Shown: positions 26,633 through 35,707 of the stretch, piece by piece | Numbering within the stretch: position 1 is the stretch's first letter | Layout: the number at the start of each line of letters is the position of its first letter | Source of the DNA: Phocicoccus schoeneichii | GTDB taxonomy: Bacteria; Bacillota; Bacilli; Staphylococcales; Salinicoccaceae | Length of the DNA stretch: 64,000 nucleotides | Reading direction: 5' to 3' | Assembly: GCF_014635565.1 (NCBI RefSeq) | Contig: NZ_BMDB01000002.1 | Location: 1-64,000 of the forward strand | Notes under the pieces: generated by a model | The model's input: the letters and a program-made list of their open reading frames with translations, nothing else | The model's database searches: none | What the model was told of the DNA's origin: nothing | Program-made: the position numbers and the translations under genes

Positions 26633-27967
26633 ATGACAACTAATATGCTCAATCTACCAAGTTTTAAGATTCTTGATATGAAGGAGAGTGAATATGATTA
26701 TAGGTTCTTAGTTGAGACTATATTGCCACCTCCTTCTTATTGCCCAAAATGTGGTACGGTTGCTAATCTATATAAGCATGGTAAAAAGTAACAATTATTC
26801 TTTGATTTGCCGATGCACGCTAAACGAGTTGGGATCTTTGTTAAGAGACAACGTTACAAATGTAATGAGTGTGGGGCTACATTCTTTGAAAGTCTTCCAG
26901 ATATAGATGAAGGGCGTTCTGTTACTAATAGGCTAATTAATTGGATTCAAGAAACAAGCCTTGAAATGACGTTTACCAGTGTTGCAGAAGAGATTGGCGT
27001 TGATGAAAAGACTGTACGAAACATCTTTAATGACTACGTTGATGAGCTTGAAGCTCAAACTGATTTTAGAACTCCTAAATGGCTTGGTATTGATGAAGTC
27101 CATTTACTTAAAAACTATCGTTGTGTCATCACAGATGTTGAAAACAAGTCAGTAATTGACATCTTACGAAAACGTAATAAAGATAATGTTATCAGTTATC
27201 TTTCAAAGCTCCAAGACATTGATAAAATTGAACTTGTAGCAATGGATATGTGGAATCCTTATAAGAGTGCTGTTAACACAGTGATACCACATGCCAAAAT
27301 CGTAATTGACAAATTCCATGTCGTTAAATTAGCTAATGAAGCCTTAGAGAAAATCCGAAAAGCTAACCGTCAAAATGTTACAGCCAAAGAACGTAGACAA
27401 CTGATGAGAGATCGTTATGTGCTTCTTACAAGGAGTAAAGACTTAACAGACTTTGATGAACAGATAAAGCTACAAGTATGGACTCAAAACTTTCCATTAC
27501 TTGGACAGGCTTATGAACTCAAAGAGCAATTCTTTGACATCTATGAAGCTGAATCAATCAACGATGCCTATAAACTCTATCAAGATTGGGTGTCAAATGT
27601 ACCTAAAGAATTAATGACTTATTTTGAAGATCTGATTAAAGCTGTGAGTAATTGGGAAGAAGAAATATTCAACTATTTCAATTCTCCTATTACAAACGCT
27701 TATACGGAATCCCACAATCGTTTAATTAAGACAATGAACCATGTTGGTCGTGGTTACTCTTTTGAAGCCCTTAGAGCAAAGATTTTGTTTACTCAAGGCT
27801 ATCGTAAAGTTAAAAAGAAAAAGAAATTCAAAGAAGTTGAAGTTACTTTTGGAAAAATGTTACCTGATCAATTCCCAAGTTGGTCACAAACTGGTTATGA
27901 ATGGGTGTATGAAGAAATTTATGGTGCTGATTTTTCCACACTATTTTCCGATTACCCAATATTTTAA
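26633..27967 (+). pseudogene. ISL3 family transposase with one in-frame stop
   Basis: Reads in one frame from 26633 to 27967, except for a TAA at 26789-26791 after HGKK. The N-terminal zinc ribbon (CPKCGTVANLYKHG; then CNECGATFFE) and the DDE domain (GIDEVHLLKNYRCVITDV; AMDMWNPY; FHVVKLANEAL; a late glutamate in NAYTESHNRLIK) are otherwise intact. One substitution would restore it. Unless the stop is read through, no full transposase is made and the element is probably immobile on its own. The 3' end runs through the right inverted repeat. Confidence 0.85.
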
Positions 27968-28045
27968 AATAATCTATATATAATCTTATGAACAGTTGTT
28001 CAATTAAGTCTAAATGGTCCATTACCCATTACCAATTCATTCTGT

Positions 28046-29098
28046 TTAAGAAAATAGTCTTAATTTATACGGTTGTTTACCAATAATAAATCTAAAAATA
28101 TAAAACTCTCTTAATAACATTCCTACTCCAACACAAGTACCAATTATAAATAACAAAGAGAGTATAATAAATGGAATAGTATACTCTATGAAAAGAGAAG
28201 TAAAATTATAAATTTCTCTTAAAAAAATAGGGTGAAGTAAATAGATAAATAACGAGAAATTACTAATTAAATGTATAGAATCAAACATGAGAGTATTAAA
28301 ATTTAAACATATACCCAACATTAGTAAAAACATAAAGGTATGGTAAAAAATGAGTCTACCGTCAAAACTTGTTACCATCCAATAATCATGAGTAAAGAAA
28401 AATGAAAAACTTATGAAAGAAACAATTGCTAAAAAAATAATAATCATTAAATACTCACTTAAAAAACGAGTTATTTTGTCGTAATTTTTTCCAATATACC
28501 CACCTAAAAAAAAGAAAAAGATCCACCCTAAAATAAAAGTGCTTTCATTAAGTGGATAAACAGAATAGAAAAAATCCGCAAATGAATCATTGTTATGTAA
28601 CAAACTTAAAAACGTTATTTGTATAATAAATGCTACTCCCAATATAATTTTACTATTAAAAATATTGTAATTAACTTTATAAATTATATAACTCATGACA
28701 TAAAATTTTAAAATAACTATAATGAAATATCCATACCAATATCCTAAAATGATGTTTTCATAAAACTGTTCTGTAAAACTACCATATCCTTTCATAGTTT
28801 CACCAAAACTATAAAATATTCCCATAATTAAATAAGGGACTAAAATATATTTAAAACGTGTTATTAAATAGTTAAAATTAATTTCTTTATAATTTAATGT
28901 AGTTAATAATTGAGAAAGTATAATAAAACTCGGTGTTGCAAAGATGAGTAAATTTTGGATAAAGAAAGTAAGTTTTAATTGATCGACATCACTATCTTGT
29001 AAATCATTTGTATACGTAGTGATTAAATGAATCAAAACGATAGCTATACAAATGAATGTCCGTAAATAAATTAATTCTGGTTTTTTCTGTTTACTCAT
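28046..29098 (-). CDS. icaC: PNAG O-succinyl/acyltransferase family membrane protein IcaC
   Basis: Acyltransferase-3 family protein of 350 residues with about ten membrane segments. The catalytic-type histidine is in FICIAIVLIHLITTY near the N-terminus. IcaC was considered the exporter of poly-N-acetylglucosamine and is now usually seen as its O-acyl (succinyl) transferase. Last gene of icaADBC, overlapping icaB by 8 bp. No terminator is evident between it and the transposon. Confidence 0.88.
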   Translation of the reverse strand: MSKQKKPELIYLRTFICIAIVLIHLITTYTNDLQDSDVDQLKLTFFIQNLLIFATPSFIILSQLLTTLNYKEINFNYLITRFKYILVPYLIMGIFYSFGETMKGYGSFTEQFYENIILGYWYGYFIIVILKFYVMSYIIYKVNYNIFNSKIILGVAFIIQITFLSLLHNNDSFADFFYSVYPLNESTFILGWIFFFFLGGYIGKNYDKITRFLSEYLMIIIFLAIVSFISFSFFFTHDYWMVTSFDGRLIFYHTFMFLLMLGICLNFNTLMFDSIHLISNFSLFIYLLHPIFLREIYNFTSLFIEYTIPFIILSLLFIIGTCVGVGMLLREFYIFRFIIGKQPYKLRLFS

Positions 29099-29948
29099 TT
29101 TTAAATCCTTCCCATTTTTTAATTAAAGTATTAAACGCCTCTTCACTCACAAGTATTCGTGGGAGATAATAATCGTTATGGTCTGGAGTAATTGCTCTTT
29201 CCTCTAACGTATAACCATATTTTATATCAGCATTTTTTAAACCAACAATTTTCGATTCTCTCATTTGACCATAAGGATACGCTAATGTTTGATTTTTTAT
29301 TCCTAATTTTTCTTTTAAATATTGATTACTCTTTTTAAGATCTGCCGTTAGTGCATTAGTGGAACTACTAATTAATTTCGAATCTCCATTTTTATGCAAA
29401 GTGTGTAAATCATGAGTATGAGAACTAAATGACCATATTCCTGACTCTTTCATTTCAATTAGTTCTTCCTCTGTAGCTATATTTAAGTTATGAAAATCTT
29501 TTGATCCAACTTCCCCAGTTATAACAAAACCAGTAGCTGGAACATCATATTTTTTTAAAATAGGATGAGCATTTCTATAAATCGAATTATCCATATCATC
29601 AAAATTAATCCATACACTTCTTTTTGGAAATTCTCCCTGACGTTTATATTTTAAAAGTTCTTCTTCTGTTAAAAAATGGGCATTTTGTTTTTTCAACCAT
29701 TTTATTTGTGCTTCAAATTGATTGCGTGTAACACTATATGCGTATAACTCTTTACTATTAGAGAAAACTGATAAAAATTTATCTAAAAAGCTGTCATCTC
29801 TAATGCGATGATAATTAAGGGCCAACACACTGTTTTCTTCGTATTTTAATTTCTCTTCTTTAGCGATAATAAAATTATCTTTTTGAAAAATTAAACATAA
29901 TAGAATGAAGATAGGAACAAAAATAAATATTCTTTTAAATTTCTTCAT
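29091..29948 (-). CDS. icaB: Poly-N-acetylglucosamine deacetylase
   Basis: Partially deacetylates surface poly-N-acetylglucosamine so that it holds to cells. It is 285 residues with an N-terminal hydrophobic export/anchor segment (about 5-25), then the CE4 metal and catalytic motifs NFDDMD and SHTHDLH, and conserved LALNYHRIR and AYPYGQM. Overlaps icaD by 14 bp and icaC by 8 bp, so translational coupling is expected. Confidence 0.93.
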   Translation of the reverse strand: MKKFKRIFIFVPIFILLCLIFQKDNFIIAKEEKLKYEENSVLALNYHRIRDDSFLDKFLSVFSNSKELYAYSVTRNQFEAQIKWLKKQNAHFLTEEELLKYKRQGEFPKRSVWINFDDMDNSIYRNAHPILKKYDVPATGFVITGEVGSKDFHNLNIATEEELIEMKESGIWSFSSHTHDLHTLHKNGDSKLISSSTNALTADLKKSNQYLKEKLGIKNQTLAYPYGQMRESKIVGLKNADIKYGYTLEERAITPDHNDYYLPRILVSEEAFNTLIKKWEGFKNE

Positions 29949-30246
29949 AATTTGACCCCTTTCTTTTTTGAAAAAATAAACTAAGTGTTAAAAAAATAAA
30001 AATAACACCAAATGATATTCCCATCATTAGAAAAACATTGTTCATTCCTTCTCGTTCCATATTGAGTACAGATCGAATTAGCAAAACAGTATTAGTATTG
30101 AGTTTTAACAACGAACCTCCAATAGCAATCATAGCTATATAACAATAAATCCAAAAAATTAAAGAAAAGACTAGAATAATAATTTCTCTAACAATATTTA
30201 ACGTAGAATCTACCGTCGGATATTTCCTCGGTCTGGACTTATCCAT
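29935..30246 (-). CDS. icaD: PNAG synthase accessory subunit IcaD
   Basis: A 103-residue membrane protein with two hydrophobic segments (about 20-45 and 70-92), closely resembling staphylococcal IcaD (RKYPTVDSTLNIVREI). It works with IcaA to make longer glycan chains. It starts 37 bp inside icaA. Confidence 0.93.
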   Translation of the reverse strand: MDKSRPRKYPTVDSTLNIVREIIILVFSLIFWIYCYIAMIAIGGSLLKLNTNTVLLIRSVLNMEREGMNNVFLMMGISFGVIFIFLTLSLFFQKRKGSNYEEI

Positions 30247-31439
30247 GTAGCGAACTCTCCTTTTTTTCTTTTAATAGCTTTCGGCAAAGCGAATATAGCG
30301 ACTAGCGCATTGACAAACCAATAAATAGTAGGATACCAACTTAAAAATATTAAAGTAATAATATTGATTTTTTCATACTTACTATCTAAAATTAGAGCAA
30401 TAGTAAATTGAATAATATTAATAAATGTTAAAATAAAAGCTGAAATCACAATAATAGAAAATTGATATTTTAAATATGAAATATCTAAAAAATTTGCTTT
30501 AATTAAAGTAAAAATTAAAAGTCCTATAACTATATGAATCCATATCAAAGAAAAAATTTGTTCAAATAATAACATATAGAAGGCTGGGTTAAAAGATTTT
30601 AGAGCTTTTTTAAAATCTCTAATGAGTACTTCTTGCCCCCCTTGAGCCCATCTAATTCGTTGCTTCCATAAACCTCCAACAGTTTCAGGTACTAGCATCC
30701 AACATAACGCACGAGGTTCATATTTTATTTCTAAATTATTGAGATGAAATTTCCAAGAAATTGCGATATCTTCTGTTATCATATCAGTATCCCATTTACC
30801 CACTTTTTCTATCGCAGATTTTCTAAATAAAGTAAATACTCCAGATATTGTATTAATTTTTCCGCTAATTGTTTGACTCCGCTTGATAGCTCCTATAATA
30901 CTTGCATACTCAACGGTTTGAATTTTTCCAAGAATAGATTTTTTATTTCTTATTCTAGGATTCCCAGTAACTGCAGCAAGGTTTGGATTATGTTCAAATG
31001 CTTCTAACATATAATAAGGCGCATCATTATCTATGATAGTGTCAGCATCTACCCCCATCACATAATCGTAATCTGCATATTCAAAGCCATGATTTAAAGC
31101 GTTTGCTTTACCTTTGTTTTCTTTCAAGTTTATAAAAACAAAATTTAATTTCGTTTTTAGCTTTTCGATTTCTTCTACAGAATTATCTGAACTTCCATCG
31201 TTGATTACAATTATTTGTTTATTAGGAAAGTCTAGTTCATAGATATTAGTAATCGTTTCAGCAATCGTGTCAGCTTCGTTATAACATGGAACTAAAAATG
31301 AGATTCCTTTAGAGCCCACATTTTTAAAGGCTTTCTTTTCTAACTTCAGTTCATAAAATAAAGCATAATAAATAGTTCCAACTATCCAAAAAATAGACAT
31401 AAAAATTGGATAGGATAATAAAAGATTGAAAATATTAAT
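30210..31439 (-). CDS. icaA: Poly-N-acetylglucosamine synthase IcaA
   Basis: GT2 synthase that polymerises UDP-GlcNAc. Motifs: CYNEADT, NDGSSDN, GVDADT, TED (in DTDMITEDIA) and QRIRWAQGG, with three C-terminal membrane segments. From the ATG at 31400 it has 396 residues, but conserved IcaA sequence continues upstream (NIFNLLLSYPIF, matching the first membrane helix) back to 31439, where only ATT, GTA and AAT codons are available. Staphylococcal icaA uses TTG. I extend to ATT 31439 as a non-standard start with AGAGAGTAGG upstream; the ATG 31400 lacks a ribosome site. No icaR lies upstream. Confidence 0.85.
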   Translation of the reverse strand: MNIFNLLLSYPIFMSIFWIVGTIYYALFYELKLEKKAFKNVGSKGISFLVPCYNEADTIAETITNIYELDFPNKQIIVINDGSSDNSVEEIEKLKTKLNFVFINLKENKGKANALNHGFEYADYDYVMGVDADTIIDNDAPYYMLEAFEHNPNLAAVTGNPRIRNKKSILGKIQTVEYASIIGAIKRSQTISGKINTISGVFTLFRKSAIEKVGKWDTDMITEDIAISWKFHLNNLEIKYEPRALCWMLVPETVGGLWKQRIRWAQGGQEVLIRDFKKALKSFNPAFYMLLFEQIFSLIWIHIVIGLLIFTLIKANFLDISYLKYQFSIIVISAFILTFINIIQFTIALILDSKYEKINIITLIFLSWYPTIYWFVNALVAIFALPKAIKRKKGEFATWISPDRGNIRR

Positions 31440-31518
31440 TACCTACTCTCTAAATTAAACAACTATAATAACATATTTATTTTTAAATATGAATTAAACT
31501 GCTTAAATTTAATTAAAC

Positions 31519-33081
31519 GAATCAATTTCATAATTCTCAGCCCTTGTCCCGCAAGGGCTACAAAACATAAAAAAGGGGGCACCTCCCCAAATCCTGTATA
31601 ATGGTAATTGTCAAAAGAACCATAAAAAGACTGAAGGAGTACGCCTTATGACCATTATACGACAAGAAAGCTTTTTTAGCATTCAAGAATTATATGACAT
31701 GGCACCCACCCAAAAGTATGCCGCCATCATTGCCGGCATTGATTTGGATATGATTTATCATGCCGTGATGAAGCAATCCCGGCGTGGTGCGCCGGAATCC
31801 GTGAACCATCCGGCCACGATTACGGCCTTTTCATCCTTTTTGTTGAACGCATCCCAACCATCAAAGACCTCGTAGGCCGGTTAAAACATGATGTGGCGTT
31901 TAGAATGGATTGTGGATTCCGTGTCGATGACCCGGTCCCCTCCCAAGCCACATTTTCTCGTTTGACAACAAAACTGAGTGATACGAATATTTTGGAACAG
32001 GCGCAGGCGGCCGTCATCCGTCAAGCGACTGACGAAGGATTCATCTCAGATGATACGGTGGCGCTTGACGCGACACATGTGGAAGCGCGAGATCAGGCAC
32101 CGATTGAGAAAGCGACCCGGTCGAAGCCGGCACCCAAGAAACGCGGCCGTAAATCAAAAGATGAACGTGATCAATGGCTGAAAGCGGAAGCTGAAAAAGC
32201 AGCCGCGCTGCCGTTGTATGAAAAACCCATCGCTGCCCAACTCGATGCCACTTTGGCAGACTTACGCCAAGCTGTGCCGCAAGACCCGAAATGGGGCATT
32301 AAGAAAAATTCAGAAGGCAAAAATATATTCTGGTATGGTTATAAAGTGCATTTGGCCGTCGGTGCCACCAGTCAGTACATTTTACAATCGCTCTTTTCCG
32401 GCGGGCAGCTAAACGATGGGAAGGCCGCCATTCCGTTACTCAAAGGCTTGGATGAATGCGTATCATTGCCGCATCTACGCTATCAGACCATGGATGCGGG
32501 CTACGACTATGCACCGATTTACACCCAGGTCCATCAGATGGGTCAGCAGTCTGTCATCGCCTACAATCGACGGAATGAACCGGCACCCGATGGTTTCAAT
32601 CAGTATTTTGCACCACCTGTGTGCGTGAACATGCCTACCGTTACGACAGTTTTGACGCAAAGTATGAGACCTTGAAATATACACAGCCAAAAGAATGTAA
32701 AGATTGTCCATTATTGAATGCAGGCGTCTGTCAAAAGGTCTGGAAGATTAAAATCACCAAAGATCTCAGACGATACACCGCACCGGCCAGGGGTTCCAAA
32801 GCATGGAAAACAATTTTCAAACGCCGCACAGCCGTTGAACGGGTCAATGCGTATCTTAAAGCATACTTCCAGCTCAACAACGTCAGATACCGGGCCGGCC
32901 AACGCGCCAAAGTCCATTTTGATACAGTCGCCTTGGTCTACAATGCGTCCAAACTCGCTGCAGACCGTATCAATGCTCAACTGAGTACTCAAAATGTCGC
33001 ATGATTTCTGCTTTTAAAAATTCAATATCGAAATTCTGTTCGTCTTTGGATTTTTAAAAGGAGCAATTATGAAATTGATTC
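31519..33081 (+). mobile_element. IS1182-type insertion sequence
   Basis: Perfect 17-bp inverted repeats at 31519-31535 and 33065-33081 enclose one broken transposase gene, 1563 bp in total. A hairpin AGCCCTTG/CAAGGGCT sits at 31539-31559, as is common at the left end of this family to block read-in. The element is visibly richer in G+C than its surroundings. The left end is about 80 bp from the start of icaA, replacing the region where icaR would be expected. Flanking target duplication is not obvious. Confidence 0.8.
31648..33004 (+). pseudogene. IS1182 family transposase with two frameshifts
   Basis: Three overlapping segments make one DDE transposase: 31648-about 31829 (MTIIRQESFFSIQELYDMAP), about 31830-32620 (KHDVAFRMDCGFRVDDPVPS; VALDATHVEARDQAP; KKRGRKSKDERDQW; MDAGYDYAPIY) and about 32621-33004 (AVERVNAYLKAYFQLNNVRY). 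Shifts occur near a T-run at about 31829 and near 32615. ATG follows AAGGAG. It is inactive unless the shifts are sequencing errors. Confidence 0.85.
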
Positions 33082-33341
33082 AATAAAATAATCAAAACCA
33101 TAAAGTGTCATTTTTAAAGATAAATTGCATATATTTTAAGTTTTATTCTGCATAACTAACTTTAAAACGAGCTGTCTTCTTGAAAAGATAAGCTCTGGAC
33201 TTTTTAACTATAGTGCAAGTTATCGCCTAAATCAGTGCAAAATAACATCGAAAGTCACAGGTGATATACAAATAATAATTTTTGTTAATAAAACGGTCGA
33301 TAATTTTGAACTTGTCTTTTAATCTTATTCATATGATCCTC

Positions 33342-33506
33342 CTATGTTAAAGCATCGCGCTTTAAAGAGAGTACTTTTGAGTGCGTGCCATACTTACGTC
33401 TAATCATTTTTCGAGCATCTGGATTACTGCGCGCTGCAACTTTAATTTCTTTTATTTGATTATTCACTTCAATTGTAGCTGTATAACACTCAGTACCACA
33501 TCTCAT
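33342..33506 (-). CDS. Small basic protein of plasmid/ICE type
   Basis: A 54-residue protein (start MRCGTECYTATIEVNNQIKE) with a basic C-terminal half (ARSNPDARKMIRRKYG). GAAGGTGA precedes ATG 33506. A second ORF with a perfect AGGAGG follows at 33332 but stops after 15 codons (KIKRQVQNYRPFY), so the pair looks like the broken end of a conjugative-element operon. Function unknown. The stretch 33082-33285 holds nothing that I can support. Confidence 0.45.
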   Translation of the reverse strand: MRCGTECYTATIEVNNQIKEIKVAARSNPDARKMIRRKYGTHSKVLSLKRDALT

Positions 33507-33592
33507 TTATTTCACCTTCTTTTAAATTACAAGTACTCATAATGATTCCTAAGATTATTTTGTGTGTTCCTAGGGTAAGTATATAAAAGGAA

Positions 33593-33847
33593 TTGTCAGA
33601 TAATGAAAAAATTAGCCATAATTCACTGTACGTTAGTCAACTATCTCTCAATTATTTATGGTCTCTATTATACTTTAAATATAAACGAAGAGGGACCGCT
33701 TTAGTCGAAAGCTTTATCTTATTAAGTACTGCAATTTTAACTACCCGAAGTTTCTACAAGACTTATCCACCTGCAAGCGTAATACTTATACCTTATGTAG
33801 TGTCGTTATCTTACGCGAGTTATCTAACAGTGGAAGTTATGCATTAA
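33593..33847 (+). pseudogene. C-terminal fragment of a TspO/MBR family protein
   Basis: Roughly the last half of a tryptophan-rich sensory protein: LNYLWSLLYFKYKRRGTALV, then VILIPYVVSLSYASYLTVEV. The TspO N-terminal helices are missing, and the only upstream starts lie in fused, unrelated sequence. An ATG at 33603 after AAAGGAATT opens another frame that stops early. Likely a deletion relic next to the IS1182 element. Confidence 0.6.
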
Positions 33848-33885
33848 ACTATAATACCAAAAATTATTAAAAATAGAGGTGCAAT

Positions 33886-34770
33886 ATGAATATCGTAATT
33901 ACTGGAGGTACTGGTCTTGTTGGAAAAGAAGTCGTAAGCTCTCTTAAAGATAAGTATGATATCTATGTATTAACAAGAAGCGATCGACAAAATACTGAGA
34001 ATATTACTTATATTAACTGGGATAGGAATGATTGGGAAAAAGAAATGCCAAAAGATGTGTATGCTGTCATCAATTTAGCTGGAGCTTCTTTACAAAAGCG
34101 TTGGACAAAAGAGCATAAAAAAAATATTATTTCTAGTCGAGTAGATACAACGAAACGCCTATACAATTATTTTAAACAAAATAGGGCGCCCCAAGTATTA
34201 TTTAACGCAAGTGCTGTAGGGTATTATACACCTTCTAAATTTAAAACTTATGATGAAACTGACATTTGTATTCCAGATGATTTTTTATCTGACGTGGTAT
34301 CATTATGGGAGGGGTACGCACGTGCCTTCAAAAAACTGGGTACACGAGTCATTATTGGACGATTTGGTATCATTTTTTCCAATAAAGGCGGTGCACTTCC
34401 ACTGATGGTGAAACCTTACCACTTTTTTGTAGGTGGACCAATTGGTGACGGACAACAATGGTTTAGTTGGGTTCATATTGATGATGCAATACGTGTAATT
34501 AATCAATCGATTTATATGAACGAGTATGATGGTGTATTCAATATTACAAGTCCAAATCCACTTACACAAAACGATTTAGGAAAAGCAATTGGGACAAAAC
34601 TAGGTAAACCTCACTGGATTCCTGTCCCTGCGTTAGTATTAAAAGTGATACTTGGTGAACAATCAAATATGATCTTAAACACGCAAAAAGTATTGCCAGT
34701 AAGACTTGAATCCAAAGGCTTTGAATTTAAGTTTTCTAACATTAATGATGCTTTAATTGATTTAATATAA
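33886..34770 (+). CDS. TIGR01777 (YfcH-like) SDR epimerase family protein
   Basis: Atypical NAD(P)-binding short-chain dehydrogenase-like protein of 294 residues. Start MNIVITGGTGLVGKEVV gives GGTGLVG; the family signatures INLAGASLQKRWT, SSRVDTT, SAVGYY and FSWVHIDDA are present. The role is unknown in most bacteria. ATG follows AGAGGTG. Likely ordinary chromosome between accessory pieces. Confidence 0.88.
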   Translation: MNIVITGGTGLVGKEVVSSLKDKYDIYVLTRSDRQNTENITYINWDRNDWEKEMPKDVYAVINLAGASLQKRWTKEHKKNIISSRVDTTKRLYNYFKQNRAPQVLFNASAVGYYTPSKFKTYDETDICIPDDFLSDVVSLWEGYARAFKKLGTRVIIGRFGIIFSNKGGALPLMVKPYHFFVGGPIGDGQQWFSWVHIDDAIRVINQSIYMNEYDGVFNITSPNPLTQNDLGKAIGTKLGKPHWIPVPALVLKVILGEQSNMILNTQKVLPVRLESKGFEFKFSNINDALIDLI

Positions 34771-34780
34771 GAGTATACAA

Positions 34781-34829
34781 AAAATGCCCTCTATGCACAA
34801 ATGATTATGTTTTGCATAGGGGGCATTTT
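34781..34829. terminator. Bidirectional terminator
   Basis: A 17-bp stem AAAATGCCCTCTATGCA/TGCATAGGGGGCATTTT, A's on the left and T's on the right. Shared by the SDR gene (+) and the small peptide gene (-), whose stop overlaps it. Confidence 0.85.
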
Positions 34830-34956
34830 AACAAATTTCACACTCCGAATCTTCGTCTTTCTTCTGTTCCGGCTCTGCTACTTCAAACTCTGTCTGTTCA
34901 TATTCCGATGACTTAGCAAATTCATCTGAAAAATACTCTAAAATTGTTTTCCTCAT
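34828..34956 (-). CDS. 42-residue peptide with C-terminal CEIC
   Basis: Sequence MRKTILEYFSDEFAKSSEYE... ending in DSECEIC: amphipathic N-terminus, strongly acidic middle, two cysteines at the very end. GGGAGTGAG precedes the ATG with good spacing, and it converges on a strong terminator, so it is probably a real gene. I do not recognise it. A peptide precursor, a redox/metal-binding tail or a small regulatory protein are all possible. Confidence 0.5.
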   Translation of the reverse strand: MRKTILEYFSDEFAKSSEYEQTEFEVAEPEQKKDEDSECEIC

Positions 34957-35058
34957 GTTTCTCACTCCCATTTTCTGAAAAATACTTACAATTTAATTAT
35001 ACAAGTTAATAGCCATTTCATGTTACAATTCAACTTGGAAAATTTCTAAAATAAGGGA

Positions 35059-35612
35059 TTATTTAAAGACTTCTTCTAATTCTGTTTCGTCAGAACAATC
35101 TATACATGCGTTCATGGAATTTTCCAGCAAATATAATGCATTATTATTACTTTCAATCGTTTCTGATGCGATGCAATTACTTGGTACCCATAGATTATAT
35201 TCAAGCATGTAAGCATCAAATGCAGTAAAAGTTACGCAAAAATCTCCAGCTATTCCCGTTAAAATAAGATTTCTCGCACAATATCATTTAATAATGTCTG
35301 TAGTTGAGTACCGTAAAAACCCGAATGCTTTGGTTTAATAAGAAAAATATCACCCTCACTTGGTTCTATTTCTTCAATGATTTCTTTAGCAATGCCTTTC
35401 TTTGCTTCTTTTATTAATGCTGTCTTATCTTCTGTCCACATTCCGTAATTATCATTTACATAGACTATTGGAATACCTTGTTCTTTCGCATGTTTTTTTA
35501 AATTTAAAAGTGGTTCAATGATATGTTTTGTGTGTTTCAGAAGATTTTCACTACCAATAAAATCCATATTATTAATCATATCAATGATAAGTAATACAGT
35601 TTTTTCTTTCAT
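35059..35612 (-). pseudogene. Isochorismatase-family cysteine hydrolase with a frameshift
   Basis: The first frame (35612-about 35262) carries LLIIDMINNMDF (catalytic Asp) and LIKPKHSGFYGT (Lys). The sequence then continues in another frame with the nucleophile motif LILTGIAGDFCVTFTAFDA to a TAA at 35059. The shift sits at about 35262-35270 near ATCTTATTTT. All three catalytic residues exist, so the damage is a single indel, or a sequencing error. The relatives include nicotinamidase-like hydrolases. ATG 35612 follows AAAGGGG. Confidence 0.8.
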
Positions 35613-35661
35613 TTCTTGCACGCCCCTTTATCTATAACTCTATTAATTTCGGATAAATTAA

Positions 35662-35690
35662 AAATAGCTCATCAATAAGATGAGCTATTT
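35662..35690. terminator. Bidirectional terminator
   Basis: A 12-bp perfect stem AAATAGCTCATC/GATGAGCTATTT, 5-nt loop, A's left and T's right. Confidence 0.85.
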
Positions 35691-35707
35691 TATATTAGTG
35701 AATATGG

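Larger units (their letters stand above)
24626..27957 (+). mobile_element. ISL3-type transposon with a MerR-peptidase passenger cassette
   Basis: Bounded by 24-bp inverted repeats at 24626-24649 and 27934-27957 matching at 20 of 24 positions (outer GGGTA, inner GTGTGGAA). It contains a MerR regulator, a DUF2268 peptidase and an ISL3-type transposase, about 3.3 kb in all. A third IR-like copy in the same orientation as the left end is at 24684-24705. The two 8-bp flanks (GTTATTTA and AATATTTT) are not identical, so no clean target duplication is visible. The transposase has a nonsense codon. Confidence 0.7.
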
